A stretch of DNA of 64,000 nt, taken from assembly GCA_947179155.2 (NCBI GenBank), contig OX359276.1:45587953-45651952 (forward strand), read 5' to 3'. Below, in pieces: positions 25,006 through 35,810 of the stretch. The stretch is from Hedera helix. Lineage: Eukaryota > Streptophyta > Magnoliopsida > Apiales > Araliaceae. Both the position numbers and the translations under genes were made by a program. The notes beneath the pieces are model-generated. The model worked only from the letters and a program-made list of their open reading frames with translations. It searched no databases and was not told where the DNA came from. The number at the start of each line of letters is the position of its first letter. Positions within the stretch are counted from its first letter, which is position 1.

Positions 25006-26312
25006 TCTATATAAATATATAATAAGATAAAATTTAATTTTTTAGTCTTTGTCTTGTTTTTGATTTTTAATATGGGTCTAAAATTTAATTACTATTAAAA
25101 TATTTTTTTAAATCTCTTTAATTTAATTTTATTTATTTTAAGTAAGTTTAGAATTTAATTACAGTTAAAATACTTGTATAATTGCGTGCTGAATACTAAG
25201 TCCAGAAAACGAAAGTAAGTTGATTAGGATTTTTTTAATTAATAAAGTTGTAGGGGTAATTATTTATAAGAAATAATTAAGAGAGATAATAATTGGGTTT
25301 TCCCTTTCTACACAATTAAGCTTTGTGACTCCGTCTATATCTTTAATTTAATTTTCTTATGATAAGTAATAAATTATAATAAATAAATAATTTCTTAAAT
25401 TCATATTTGAAGACATAGTACGAGTGAATTTTTGTAAAATTTAAATAAAATTAAACATTCAAAATGCTGTCCAACAAGTTAATTCAATAATATTTAATAA
25501 AATATATTTTAAAGTTTTATTACATTTATAAAATAATAATTTATAAATAAATATAGATTAATTAATTAAATCAATTTAAACACAATAATAAGTTAAACTT
25601 ACAATAACAAACAACAAAACAGGATGAATAAGGAAAATTATAATATTTATATCTAAATTATTCAAATATAGAAGCCCGTGTTTTAAATGTGTTTTTGTTT
25701 GGTAATTTTTTATTTATTTATAATTATGTGTAAATAAAGATATTCATGACCAACTTATTAAAATACGATGGGGTGTTTTTGTCTGTAGAAAGATTTAAAG
25801 ATGACCAAGATGTGGTAATATATTATTATCCCATATTTTTTTGTCATCTAAATACTCACTTCTGGTAAAATTTTTGATACTATATTGGTTATTTAACTAA
25901 CGAAAATAAAAATTTATCAATGTAATAAATACAATTTATTCAAATGATTGACTCATATCACCAGGTATTATTCTAAGATGATCATTTTAGATGACCTTTA
26001 ACAAACGCCGGTTCATATTTTACTCATTTTTTAACTTTAAAAATTATTTATAAATGAGAATATTTGAAAATAAAAATTATTTTTTTAAAAATATATATAA
26101 AAATTGAATATTAAATTAAATAAAAAGAATAAAGTACTATCACTCAATTGTGATTTTATTTGTTTGAATAAAATTTGTAATCATTTTAATAGTGAGAGTA
26201 AATTAAATTGAAATTTAAAAAATATTTTATAATTATCATATATATAAAAGAAATTAAAAATTAAAAATAATTTTATTTAAAAAGTAAACCCGTGCACGGG
26301 ACACTTAGCTAG
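25006..26312 (+). mobile_element. Helitron-like non-autonomous element
   Basis: The right end carries the Helitron 3' signature: a perfect GC palindrome CCCGTGCACGGG (26289-26300), eight bases, then CTAG (26309-26312) followed by T. A left end with TC preceded by A is present at 25006 (TCTATATAAATATATAATAA), as expected for insertion between A and T. The interior is AT-rich and non-coding, so it would depend on an autonomous partner. The 3' end is well supported; the 5' end is one of several possible TC sites. Confidence 0.55.
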
Positions 26313-27830
26313 TGAAAAAGAGAGAGAGAGAAATGTTTCAGGACTTGGTATGCATGTCATGTCAGCTTTGCCAAATTGAGAGGCGTCCATGCCGATGTCG
26401 GCGAGGAAAAATTATTACATGTATTTATTATGTGATATTTTATATTATTTTTATGTTATTATTTTATTATTTAAAATAATTATTTTATTTTAAATTTTAA
26501 AATAATAATATATAAATAATATAAAATATTACATAACAGATATACAAAATTACCGAATAATTACTCGTCGGTGAGGGTATCTGGGAGAGCATATTATTTT
26601 TATGGGTTATGTGACGTGGACCGTATAACTTCCAAGAGTAAAAGACCCAAATAAAAAACACAACACGTCATGATCATAAGAAAATATGATAACACGTTAT
26701 TAGCTATAAAATGTACATATACATATATATTTAACTAAGTAAAAACAATCAAACAAAATATGTATAAATATTTCTACACAAATCTTTAGATGTATTACAA
26801 AACTTTAATATTTTAGATTAGAGTAAACAAAGATAGTATCGCAAATTTGGTCATACTATTTTATACCTCTTTTTTTTGGATCAAACACTTAAAAGACTGA
26901 AATATATTAAAAATTATAATCTGTTATAAAAAATAAAAAAATTAGAATGATAATTTTTTCAACAAAATAACAGATAATTAGAAAGAAAGTCAATCGTAAC
27001 AATAATTAGGGAATACCACACATACTCCTAAAAAATAGTTAAATTCAAAAAATAATAATATTATAATATGCAGATCTGACCCAGTAATAAAATAATACGT
27101 TGTCATGAATGTCATACCCAAATTTAAATAATCTATATTTATCAATTTGAGCACGAAAAACTTATCTCAAACGAAGAAAAAAAACTTCAACACAAAGAAT
27201 ACAAAATCTTTCACAAAAACAGAAAGAAATCACTGATTTTGATAAAGAAAATAAGTTTCACAGAAAGAGAAAAACAAACTCTACAAGAAGAGAGAATTAT
27301 TATCAAGCAATAATGAGGAAAAATAAATTAGAAAAAAAGCTAGTGGAGGCTAGTAGTGTTTTTGCTTAGAGGAAAAAAAAGAAGAGTGAATACAATTCTA
27401 TACTTAATAGGCACGCAATCTAAAATATATTGAGAAAGCTCGTTAGTGTGATACTGAATGTCATCAAAAGTGTGAATCACCTTGAACAATCCCATAGTCC
27501 CGACTCCCCCTATATATAATTATTATGTAAAGACTGCTTTTATCATGCGACTTGGGCTGCACTTCCCTTTAAATTATACTGAACGTGTGGTGCAGAAAGT
27601 TTTTGGGAGAGGTAAGTGTAGGGAGTGTTTGGCTGGGGAATTACACTAAGGCTCTCAAAATTTTAATTTTAAATAAATTTAAAAAAACCACAATAAAAAG
27701 AAAATACAAATCCATCAAGTTACATCGTTGACGAATTCAATAATTTCTTTGTCCACTATGTTATGTTACTACAAATGTAGGACAAGTTGTAAATGATATC
27801 AATCGGCACATATGTTGCTATAAATGAAGG

Positions 27831-27884
<54 letters not shown>

Positions 27885-27990
27885 CTTGTATTGAATTCGA
27901 GAGAGATATATAGATTTTGAAAAATAAACCTGTATAATTGTCTAAAATACAAATTTTTTTATGTCATCCCACAAGTAATATGAAATTTAA
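26313..27990. other. Intergenic, no gene seen
   Basis: AT-rich spacer. It includes a (TA)n microsatellite at about 27833-27881 just before a palindromic MITE. No coding frame was recognised. Confidence 0.4.
27833..27881. repeat. (TA)n microsatellite
   Basis: Uninterrupted alternating TA over about 49 bp. Confidence 0.9.
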
Positions 27991-27992
27991 AG

Positions 27993-28140
27993 GAAATTGA
28001 TATTTTCACAGTATTTTTTGATATTTTCACATGAAAATCGTTGTTATAGACCTATAGCGACGGTTAAAACCGTTGTAAAGACCTATAACGACGATTTTCA
28101 TGTAAAAATATCAAAAAATATTGTGAAAAAATCAATTTTC
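27993..28140. mobile_element. Palindromic foldback MITE (CACTA-like motif)
   Basis: The left arm ATTGATATTTTCACAGTATT continues through CACATGAAAATCG. The right arm is its near-perfect reverse complement, from CGATTTTCATGTAAAAATAT on to TGTGAAAAAATCAAT. The arms are about 55 bp and surround a short core with ATAGCGACGG and CCTATAACGACG, motifs common in CACTA-derived MITEs. It is non-coding. Confidence 0.65.
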
Positions 28141-28407
28141 AATTTAAATAATAATGTTATTTTCACAAGGGTCTTTGTGACATAAATGTGAACTCATTCA
28201 ATACTAATTGAATAAGAACTTTATGAAAATATTAATTTTTAATTTAACATGACACATACATTGGAGTAATCTTATTGAATATTTTAAACTCTCATCTTTT
28301 TAGCCCAAATAATGTACTATATTTCTTCTTTGAGACATAAAATCCATGTTGAAATCCTTCCTCTAAACACCCTGTGATTCTATTCCTGCCTTATCTTCGT
28401 TCCTTCG
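28141..28407. other. Left flank of the Copia element
   Basis: Non-coding DNA ending in CTTCG, the target-site copy left of the Copia element. The other copy is at 36365-36369. Confidence 0.6.
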
Positions 28408-28961
28408 TGTAATAATATAGAGCATACATGCAGCGGAAATGAATCGAAAAAATAATTACATATTTCCGATTACCTTTGAAGCGTATGCCCACAACAACGA
28501 ACGGCTAGAATCTCGTGCACAACGAACAATAATTCTCAGCGATAATTTAGACTACTAACGAGTGCTAAATTATTTCCCACAATTCTAGAAGCTACAAACT
28601 TTCAAGCTTTAGAATGACTATTCTAATGGCTTATATGAAGCTCTCTATATTGCTCTCAAAATAGCTTTTGTTGCTTGGTTTCTTGGTGTCTACAATGATC
28701 AGCATTGCTCTCCTTTTATACTACTCTAAGAAGAGTAGCTCATGTAACTCCCAAAGGAATTAAGAGCAATGTAACCTATGTAACTCCCAAATAGGTTTAA
28801 GAGCAATATAACTCTCATCCATGTAACTCATGAAACCCCCAATAGCTTCAATGGAGAGGTTATGATCATATGTTCATTGTATCTAGACAATGAACAATGT
28901 GGGTTATACCCATCGGGTCATCCGCTCCATGGGCGCTCCGATTTGGGTCCATAACCCAACA
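28408..28961 (-). repeat. 3' LTR of the Copia element
   Basis: Begins TGTTGGGTTATGG and ends ATATTATTACA on the minus strand. It differs from the 5' LTR at about 28578 (C versus T) and about 28738 (G versus A). Confidence 0.95.
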
Positions 28962-28975
28962 TCTCCCACTCGCCC
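28962..28975 (-). promoter_or_regulatory. Polypurine tract of the Copia element
   Basis: GGGCGAGTGGGAGA on the minus strand, directly adjacent to the TG of the 3' LTR. This is the plus-strand primer position in LTR retrotransposons. Confidence 0.8.
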
Positions 28976-30425
28976 ATGGCGAGGACGACGTTGTTATCAT
29001 ATAAGCCAATAAAGTCCAAACGTGTAAGTTGAAAATTTGTTTAGCCACCGAATCGTGCGACCGCTGAGTTTATCTGCAATGCGGGAGCTCTAAATCAAAC
29101 CTGGTAGGGCCAAAATAGAGACATCAACCCTTTTAACAAAATATGCAATGTGGGAGCCGTCATGCTAAACTGGTTAAGGTTTGCATTAAGGCTACAACCT
29201 CTCAAACTCAGAGTACCCCAGATTAACTTTAATTTTCACCTTGTTAAGTATCTCTGATCCCTCAGAAAACCGTACTTAACCCCTTTAGGCCTTTTATGTT
29301 TTGCATCTCACTTATTACTATATCGTTTTCAAAAACGTTATAGTTGTCGACAATAAGTGCAGAGCAGGGTGAAATTAAGTTATCTTCCCTTTGCCCTAAT
29401 GTTACTCAAATCTGAATCAACTGCTTTCCCAGAATCACCCCATATAGTCTCATAGTCCAGACTTTAGGAAATGAAACCAAAGTAGCAACATTAATTCATC
29501 TCTTTGTAACATAGTCAAAGATCACAAAGAGTACTTAATAAAAGGATCAAGGAATGTCTTATCCTTTATAAGAAAAAAGAACAACACACAGTGAGAAAAT
29601 AGGGATTATTTTTCTCACCTCCTTTATTTTGTCGCTAAAACACATGTTATATTCTTACAACCTACTAATTAAATAGTCTTGTTGTGTGAACTCAGTCTAG
29701 TTACTCCCTGAGTGTCTAACTTAAAACCTTCAAATTGCTCGCTTCTTGAAGCGCCAATTTTGAAATTTTACGTTCGCTTAACATGTCACGGTAGACAATC
29801 TCACAACTGTGAGTATATGTCATACAGTCATACCATGCGGATCTTAGTTCAGTCACTCCTCGAGTGCCTAACTCGAATTCTTGAATTGCTCGCTTCTTTA
29901 AGCGCCAACTCTGATATTTCGCATCCGGTTAATTACCAGGTTAATATGGATAGTGGGACTTACCATATTCGGTCAAATATACTTGACCTCATCTTGGTTC
30001 TAACCAAGGCGATATATTAACATATCATTTTTCTCACTACTAAGCGTCGATTGACCACAATCCGAAGCGTCAATAGCTCGTTATCCAAAGTGAAAATAAA
30101 TGAAATATCTCATCTTTGCTCGCTTTTCAGCGCCAACTGATTGTTTACTTTAAACATCAATTGCTCGCTATCTAAAGCGCCAAAAGCGATTGCTCGTGTG
30201 AGAGAGCCAATCAACCTGTTAGACATACAATTATAAAATACATATATAATATGTAGCTATAGTTAATAACTGTGTGAACTCAATTTATCATATACCAATA
30301 AAGATAATGTGGGAAATAGAAAGTCTTTTGCATTGAATGATAAATAACTCCAATATTATATCCAATGATATTAATTTCTAATATAAGCCAAATAATAAGT
30401 GATACACTGAAACGACATAAGTACA
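28976..30425 (-). other. Copia 3' non-coding region with repeated hairpin motifs
   Basis: A 1.4-kb stretch with no open frame lies between the gag-pol stop and the purine tract. It carries repeated short hairpin units of the form GCTCGCTT-spacer-AAGCGCCAA at 29735-29757, 29885-29908, 30117-30136 and 30160-30183, plus a weaker one near 30071-30092. Around the first two, about 100 bp of flanking sequence is also duplicated (about 29690-29800 and 29842-29950). Confidence 0.7.
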
Positions 30426-33400
30426 TCAAACCCTACGAAGTCCTAATGAACGAACATGTCTTTGAAATGCATCCCTAGGAATCGGTTTCGTTAGGGGATC
30501 AACAATCATCTGATCGGTAGGTAAGTACTTTAGTACCACTTCATTATTTGCTACGTTCTCTCGAATAAAGCATGTCCTCAAATCAATATGCTTTGTCCTG
30601 CCGTGATACTTGGGATCCTTGATAAAATCAAGTGCCGATGTGCTATCACAGAAAACTGTCACAGGATCCGAAGCACGAGGTACAAGATTAAGATCCTCAA
30701 AGAACCTCTTTAGCCATAAAGATTCTTGGACGGCAGATGTACATGCTACAAACTCTGACTCCATCGTGGATAAAGTCACACAAGTTTGTTTCTTGCTTAG
30801 CCAGGTGATAGCACCTCCATTTAGCAAGAATGCATATCCTGAGGTAGATCTTTGGTTCCCACGATCGCCTCCATAACTAGCATCGGAGTATCCAACTAAG
30901 TGAAGATCAGGTCCTCCATAGCATAACATGTAATCTAATGTGCCTCTCAAGTATCGCAAGATCCTCTTAATTGCTCTCCAATGTGCATATCCAGGGTTTG
31001 ACTGGTATCGACCAAGAACATGAACTGCAAATGCAATGTCTGGTCGTGTACACTGAACTGCATACATCAATTTTCCAATAGCTGTAGCGTATGGAACACG
31101 GGACATCTTTTCAATTTCCTCGGGAGAGGTAGGACAATGCTCAGGGCCAATAGCATCACCTTTTGCAATAGGAGTGTCTATAGGTTTGCAGTTGTTCATC
31201 TGGAATAATTCAAGAACCTTCTTAAGGTAAGTCTCTTGGGACAAACCAAGGAGCTTTCTTGATCGATCTCTAAAGATCTTTACTCCAAGAACATAAGCTG
31301 CTTCTCCCATGTCCTTCATTTCAAAATTAGAGGACAACCACCTTTTAGTGGCGACAATCATCTCCTTATTATTCCCAGCAAGTAGAATGTCATCAACATA
31401 CATTGAAAGGATAAGAAACTTTCCATTGGACCTTTTGAGATACACACAATGGTCCTCTTCGATCATCGTAAACCCATCATCAATGACTGCTCGATGAAAC
31501 CGAAGATACCATTGTCTAGATGCTTGTTTCAAGCCATAAATGGAACGTTTGAGCTTGCAAACTTTGCGCTCAAAACCTTTTTCAATATAACCTTCTGGTT
31601 GTTCCATGTATATCTCTTCGGCAAGTTCTCCATTGAGAAACGCCGTTTTTACGTCCATTTGGTATAGTTCTAGATCCAAATGTGCGACAATAGCTAATAA
31701 AAGACGGATCGAGGCAAATCTCACAACAGGTGAGAAAGTTTCCTCATAATCAATCCCTTCTTGCTGTGTGTAACCCTTGGCTACTAAGCGAGCTTTATGT
31801 CTTTCAATGGAACCATCAGCCTTGCGTTTAACTTTGAGAACCCATTTGTTCCCAACAGCTTTTCGCCCAGTTGGAAGATCAACCAAGTCCCAGACTTGAT
31901 TAGTCCTCATAGATTCCATTTCTTCATCCATTGCAACTTTCCACTTTTCACTTAATGCAGATGATATAGCTTCTCGATAAGATCGAGGTTCATCATGATC
32001 TTGCGTATTAGCCATAAAAGCATTCCCCTCAATCTCAAAATGACGACGTGGAATATTGCCTCTTTGACTTCTTCGCATTTGAAGAACAGGTGACTCTTCA
32101 TTTGACGGAAGAGTACTTGAAAGTATGTCACTCCCACTATCTATAGGAGCCAAAGGAATAGGTTCCTCAGTCTCAACCATCTGATTAGGTGCGCCATTTT
32201 CTTCCTCCATCTCATAAAAGTCTTTATCCTTGCTAACATCACCTCTACTCGGAAAATCCATTTCTAGAAATTCTGCATCTCGTGATTCAATTTCAGATAT
32301 AGTCCCATCAGGCTGCTCTCCAATGAACACATAGCCTTTGGAGTGTTCAGAGTACCTTATAAAGATACACTTCTTACCCCTTGGGCCCAACTTCCCATAC
32401 TTATGAGAAGTGTTGTGAACATAAGCTGCCGAACCCCACGGCCGCAAATTGCCTAAATCAGGATTTCTGCCGGTCCACAATTCATATGGGGTGGACTGTA
32501 CTGATTTTGAAGGAACTTGGTTAAGTATACGTGTCGCAGTTAACAATGCGTCTCCCCAAAAAGAGATAGGCAAATTATCTTGCGCCATCATAGACCTTAC
32601 CATGTCAAGTAGTGTTCTATTTCTTCTTTCCGCCACATCATTTTGTTGCGGAGTACCAGGAATTGTCAGTTGCCTGATAATTCCTTTTTCCTTACAAAGT
32701 TCTTTAAACTGATCGGATAAATACTCGCGGCCTCGGTCAGTTCGGAGTGCTTTAACATTTTTCTCCAACTGATTCTCAACCTCAATCAAATAACGTCTAA
32801 AGCAGTCAAGTGCTTTTGACTTATGAGAGATTAAGAACGTGTGCCCGAAGCGCGTGAAGTCATCTATCATAGTAAGGAAATAAGAATGACCACGTCTATC
32901 CTTCACATTCATTGGACCACATATATCCGAATGAATAAGCTGCAATGGTGTATCTGCCCTTGTGGCTTTACCAAATGGTTTTCTTGTAGACTTACCTGCT
33001 AAGCAGTGTTCACAAGTAGGCAAGTTGACCTTAGCGAGTGGGCCTAGAAGACCTTCTCGAGCTAACCTGGTCATCCTGTCTTGTCCAATATGGCCCAATC
33101 TAGTATGCCATTTAATTGAACTATTATGTTCACTCTCAACAGAAGTAAGATAAGTATATGAATCATCAATATTACAACTAGAATTAATGATATCCAAAAC
33201 CATCAAACCATTATTAATAAAACCAAAACCAGAAATATTTGTCCCAAGAGAAATAATAACTCGTTCTTTCTCAAAAACCACAGAAAAACCACATTTAAGA
33301 CTAGCAAGAACAGAAAATAAATTCTGCCGGACATCCGGTGCATAAAGTACATCATGCAGAATTAATGCTGAGCATCCTCGCATTTCTAGTTTGTAAGTGC

Positions 33401-34463
33401 TAATTCCTAGCACGTCCACACTAGAGTCATTCCCCATGTATACTTTTCTGCCAGCTGGAATGCGGCGATACTCTTCGAACCCAGCTCGATCTCTGGCTAT
33501 GTGGTCCGTTGCTCCGGAATCTACAATCCACATATGGAGAGATTGAGCAACAAAAGTACTAGAAGTAACATTACACATAGTTTGATCAAAACTAGGAAGT
33601 ACCTTCTTCGGCTCAGTGCATTCACGAGCGAAGTGCCCCATCTTGCCACAGTTGTAGCAGGCCATCTTAGCCTTGTCCTTCTTGCCACCTCTTTTTCCTC
33701 TTTTTCTCTTGTCACCTGCATTTGCTGTCTTGTTAGGCGCCGGAGCAGGAGTAGCAGCAGCTTTCTTTCCATTATTCTTTCGCTTGGGTTTCCCTTTGCG
33801 AGAACTTGACTCAGCAACATATGCCTTGGATGGCCTAGCAGCTTCTAAGCGCTCAGCCTCAAGCTCCAAGTGACGCCGAATATCGTCAAAGTTTCTGATA
33901 TTCGGGTTGTGAGTCATATTAACCCGCATATGTTCCCAACTATCTGGGAGTGAGCGAACCACAGCTGATATCTGCTGCTCATCAGACAAGTCATTGCCAG
34001 CAGCCTTTAACTCTCGAATCATGTTTGACATTATTCGAAGGTGCTTTTTCATTGAATGATCAGCCTCCTTCTTATAACCATCAAACCTGATAGTTAAGCC
34101 GCGCAACCTAGTCAGTGAGGTGCCTCCAAATTTGGTTTTGAGAGCTTCCCACATCTCATAAGCAGTTGAGTACTCTTCGTATTCAAACAAGAATTCATTG
34201 TTCATACTGCTTAAGAGAGTGATGCGAGCAATTCTATCTTTCTTGCGCCAATTTTCAAAGGCAGCAAGCTTATCAGCATTCTCAGCATCATTTTCAGCAT
34301 TCTCAGCATCATTTTCAGTGGGTTTCGTTTCTTTTGTTATTAAAGTCTCTTCCACTTCCAACTCCTCAAGGACCATGCGGACCTTACGATGCCAAACATC
34401 ATAATTATCCCCATCGAATTTGTTACCCTTATTAAGATCGACAATAATTTGTTTTGAAGCCAT
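30426..34463 (-). CDS. Copia gag-pol polyprotein, 1345 codons, uninterrupted
   Basis: Start ATG at 34463 (MASKQIIVDLNKGNKFDGDN). Gag ends in a CCHC zinc knuckle at 269-282 (CYNCGKMGHFAREC) after a Lys/Arg-rich stretch. The protease active site is DSGATDH at 315-321. The integrase has its HHCC zinc site (H453, H458, C484, C487) and D513, D576, E612 with the D,D35E spacing. Reverse transcriptase runs from about 840, with D937 in QMDVKTAFLNG and YVDD at 1022-1025. RNase H has D1194, the TMESEF box and D1273. No stop or frameshift interrupts it. Two positions normally Gly in this family are charged: TPQQND (G to D at 609) and FIRYSEHSKG (G to R at 703), which may weaken integrase. Gag also has a short internal duplication (ENDAENA twice, 51-64). 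Cytoplasmic particle assembly and nuclear integration are family knowledge. Confidence 0.97.
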   Translation of the reverse strand: MASKQIIVDLNKGNKFDGDNYDVWHRKVRMVLEELEVEETLITKETKPTENDAENAENDAENADKLAAFENWRKKDRIARITLLSSMNNEFLFEYEEYSTAYEMWEALKTKFGGTSLTRLRGLTIRFDGYKKEADHSMKKHLRIMSNMIRELKAAGNDLSDEQQISAVVRSLPDSWEHMRVNMTHNPNIRNFDDIRRHLELEAERLEAARPSKAYVAESSSRKGKPKRKNNGKKAAATPAPAPNKTANAGDKRKRGKRGGKKDKAKMACYNCGKMGHFARECTEPKKVLPSFDQTMCNVTSSTFVAQSLHMWIVDSGATDHIARDRAGFEEYRRIPAGRKVYMGNDSSVDVLGISTYKLEMRGCSALILHDVLYAPDVRQNLFSVLASLKCGFSVVFEKERVIISLGTNISGFGFINNGLMVLDIINSSCNIDDSYTYLTSVESEHNSSIKWHTRLGHIGQDRMTRLAREGLLGPLAKVNLPTCEHCLAGKSTRKPFGKATRADTPLQLIHSDICGPMNVKDRRGHSYFLTMIDDFTRFGHTFLISHKSKALDCFRRYLIEVENQLEKNVKALRTDRGREYLSDQFKELCKEKGIIRQLTIPGTPQQNDVAERRNRTLLDMVRSMMAQDNLPISFWGDALLTATRILNQVPSKSVQSTPYELWTGRNPDLGNLRPWGSAAYVHNTSHKYGKLGPRGKKCIFIRYSEHSKGYVFIGEQPDGTISEIESRDAEFLEMDFPSRGDVSKDKDFYEMEEENGAPNQMVETEEPIPLAPIDSGSDILSSTLPSNEESPVLQMRRSQRGNIPRRHFEIEGNAFMANTQDHDEPRSYREAISSALSEKWKVAMDEEMESMRTNQVWDLVDLPTGRKAVGNKWVLKVKRKADGSIERHKARLVAKGYTQQEGIDYEETFSPVVRFASIRLLLAIVAHLDLELYQMDVKTAFLNGELAEEIYMEQPEGYIEKGFERKVCKLKRSIYGLKQASRQWYLRFHRAVIDDGFTMIEEDHCVYLKRSNGKFLILSMYVDDILLAGNNKEMIVATKRWLSSNFEMKDMGEAAYVLGVKIFRDRSRKLLGLSQETYLKKVLELFQMNNCKPIDTPIAKGDAIGPEHCPTSPEEIEKMSRVPYATAIGKLMYAVQCTRPDIAFAVHVLGRYQSNPGYAHWRAIKRILRYLRGTLDYMLCYGGPDLHLVGYSDASYGGDRGNQRSTSGYAFLLNGGAITWLSKKQTCVTLSTMESEFVACTSAVQESLWLKRFFEDLNLVPRASDPVTVFCDSTSALDFIKDPKYHGRTKHIDLRTCFIRENVANNEVVLKYLPTDQMIVDPLTKPIPRDAFQRHVRSLGLRRV

Positions 34464-35794
34464 CTAAATAATCGAGAGAACTTTATTAGAAAACATTTAA
34501 GAGTTCACCACAGTATTAACTTATCTTTGCTGCATAACATAAACTTCTTAAAATAATCAAAGTATAAACACAAAAAGGAAACCTTGCTAAGCTTGGGAAT
34601 CACAATTTGTGTGTATATTTAACTATTTTATTATAGTTTATTTAGCGCAAAAATATACATTGAATTTAAGATTTAAACAAAAGTTTTATTTTCTTAAATT
34701 CCTCCCACTAAGTTCAAGCATATATATATGTGTTTCTAGCATATATTTAATCTCTAGTATGCTTTTACAAACTTGAAAAAACATTTAAATATTCCAAATA
34801 TTTTGTAAAGATTAAATAATTACACATATTATTCCAAATAATATGTAATAGCATGCAAACCACATAATATAGCTACCAAAAAATTTCTAACAGCATAATA
34901 ACAGCTTATTAACATTCTGTAAATTTTTTTTGGATTTTTCTGAAAAATACACAATTTATACAAATAAATTGTTCATGCATAATTTGACTAGAAAATAAGT
35001 TTAGGCCACTTTATCAAAACATTTTTCAACACCCTTGGTGGATAAATGATAAAATAAGTTTCTGCTGTTTAAAAAAATTTTTGGACAGAAAACTAACTTC
35101 CCAATATTTTTAAAACAATTTTTAAAGCAATTTTTAACTATAAAACTAATTTCTGAAAATTCCAAGTATATCAAAAAAATAATTTTTATATACAGAAAAC
35201 CCAGAAATTAGACATAAAAGTTACTGTAAAAATTTTGTTGGCTGGAAAAATCGGGAAGGCGGCGCGTGTACAACACGCGCCACTACCGCGCGTGGGGGTC
35301 AGCGTAAAGTCCGCGCAATGCGCGACTGCCTGCCAGCTCGTCGCTGACGTGGCACTCCTGCCACGTGTCACCATCTGATTGGTCCACGTGGCAGTCAATC
35401 CGTGACCACGGATGACATGGCAGCTGACGTGTCTGCTGACGTGTCTGCCACGTGGCGTCGACAGAGCTGCCACGCAGTGCTGACGTGTCTGACACGTGGC
35501 GCTGACGTGGCTGCCTCGTCATCATCTTCAACCTTCAGCTAGGGTTTTCAGATGGCAAATTACAGTTTAGTACCCTTTTTTAAAATGGCCATAACTTTCT
35601 CATTTTAAGTCGAAAAAATGCGATCCACATATCCACGGAATCGTATCGAAAAGTTCTACGCAACCATGTTATCAGAATTTTCATACAGTGTCCGTGGAAA
35701 AACAGTTTTTGAAAAAACAAATGCTTCAAAAACAACTAGGGTTTGATTTTTCTCCCAAAATACTAAGCCATTTTGCGCGAAATTTTCGCACGCA
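34464..35794 (-). promoter_or_regulatory. Copia 5' leader with GC-rich, ACGT-rich block
   Basis: A long untranslated leader lies between the primer-binding site and gag. Most is AT-rich, but 35240-35520 is abruptly GC-rich. A perfect 9-bp hairpin GGCGCGTGT/ACACGCGCC lies at 35261-35281. At least nine ACGT cores fall between 35345 and 35510, four of them CACGTG and five TGACGT. These are binding cores for plant bZIP factors (and bHLH for CACGTG). Whether they act on transcription or translation is unknown. Confidence 0.7.
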
Positions 35795-35809
35795 TCTGCT
35801 CTGATACCA
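35795..35809 (-). promoter_or_regulatory. Primer-binding site (initiator tRNA-Met)
   Basis: TGGTATCAGAGCAGA on the minus strand, one base downstream of the 5' LTR. It matches the 3' end complement of plant initiator tRNA-Met used by most Copia elements. Confidence 0.92.
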
Positions 35810-35810
35810 A

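Noticed and set aside
35186..35531. Overlapping frames with His/Arg-rich peptides in the Copia leader
   Set aside because: They are by-products of the GC-rich ACGT repeats, have no start context or family, and lie in the untranslated leader.
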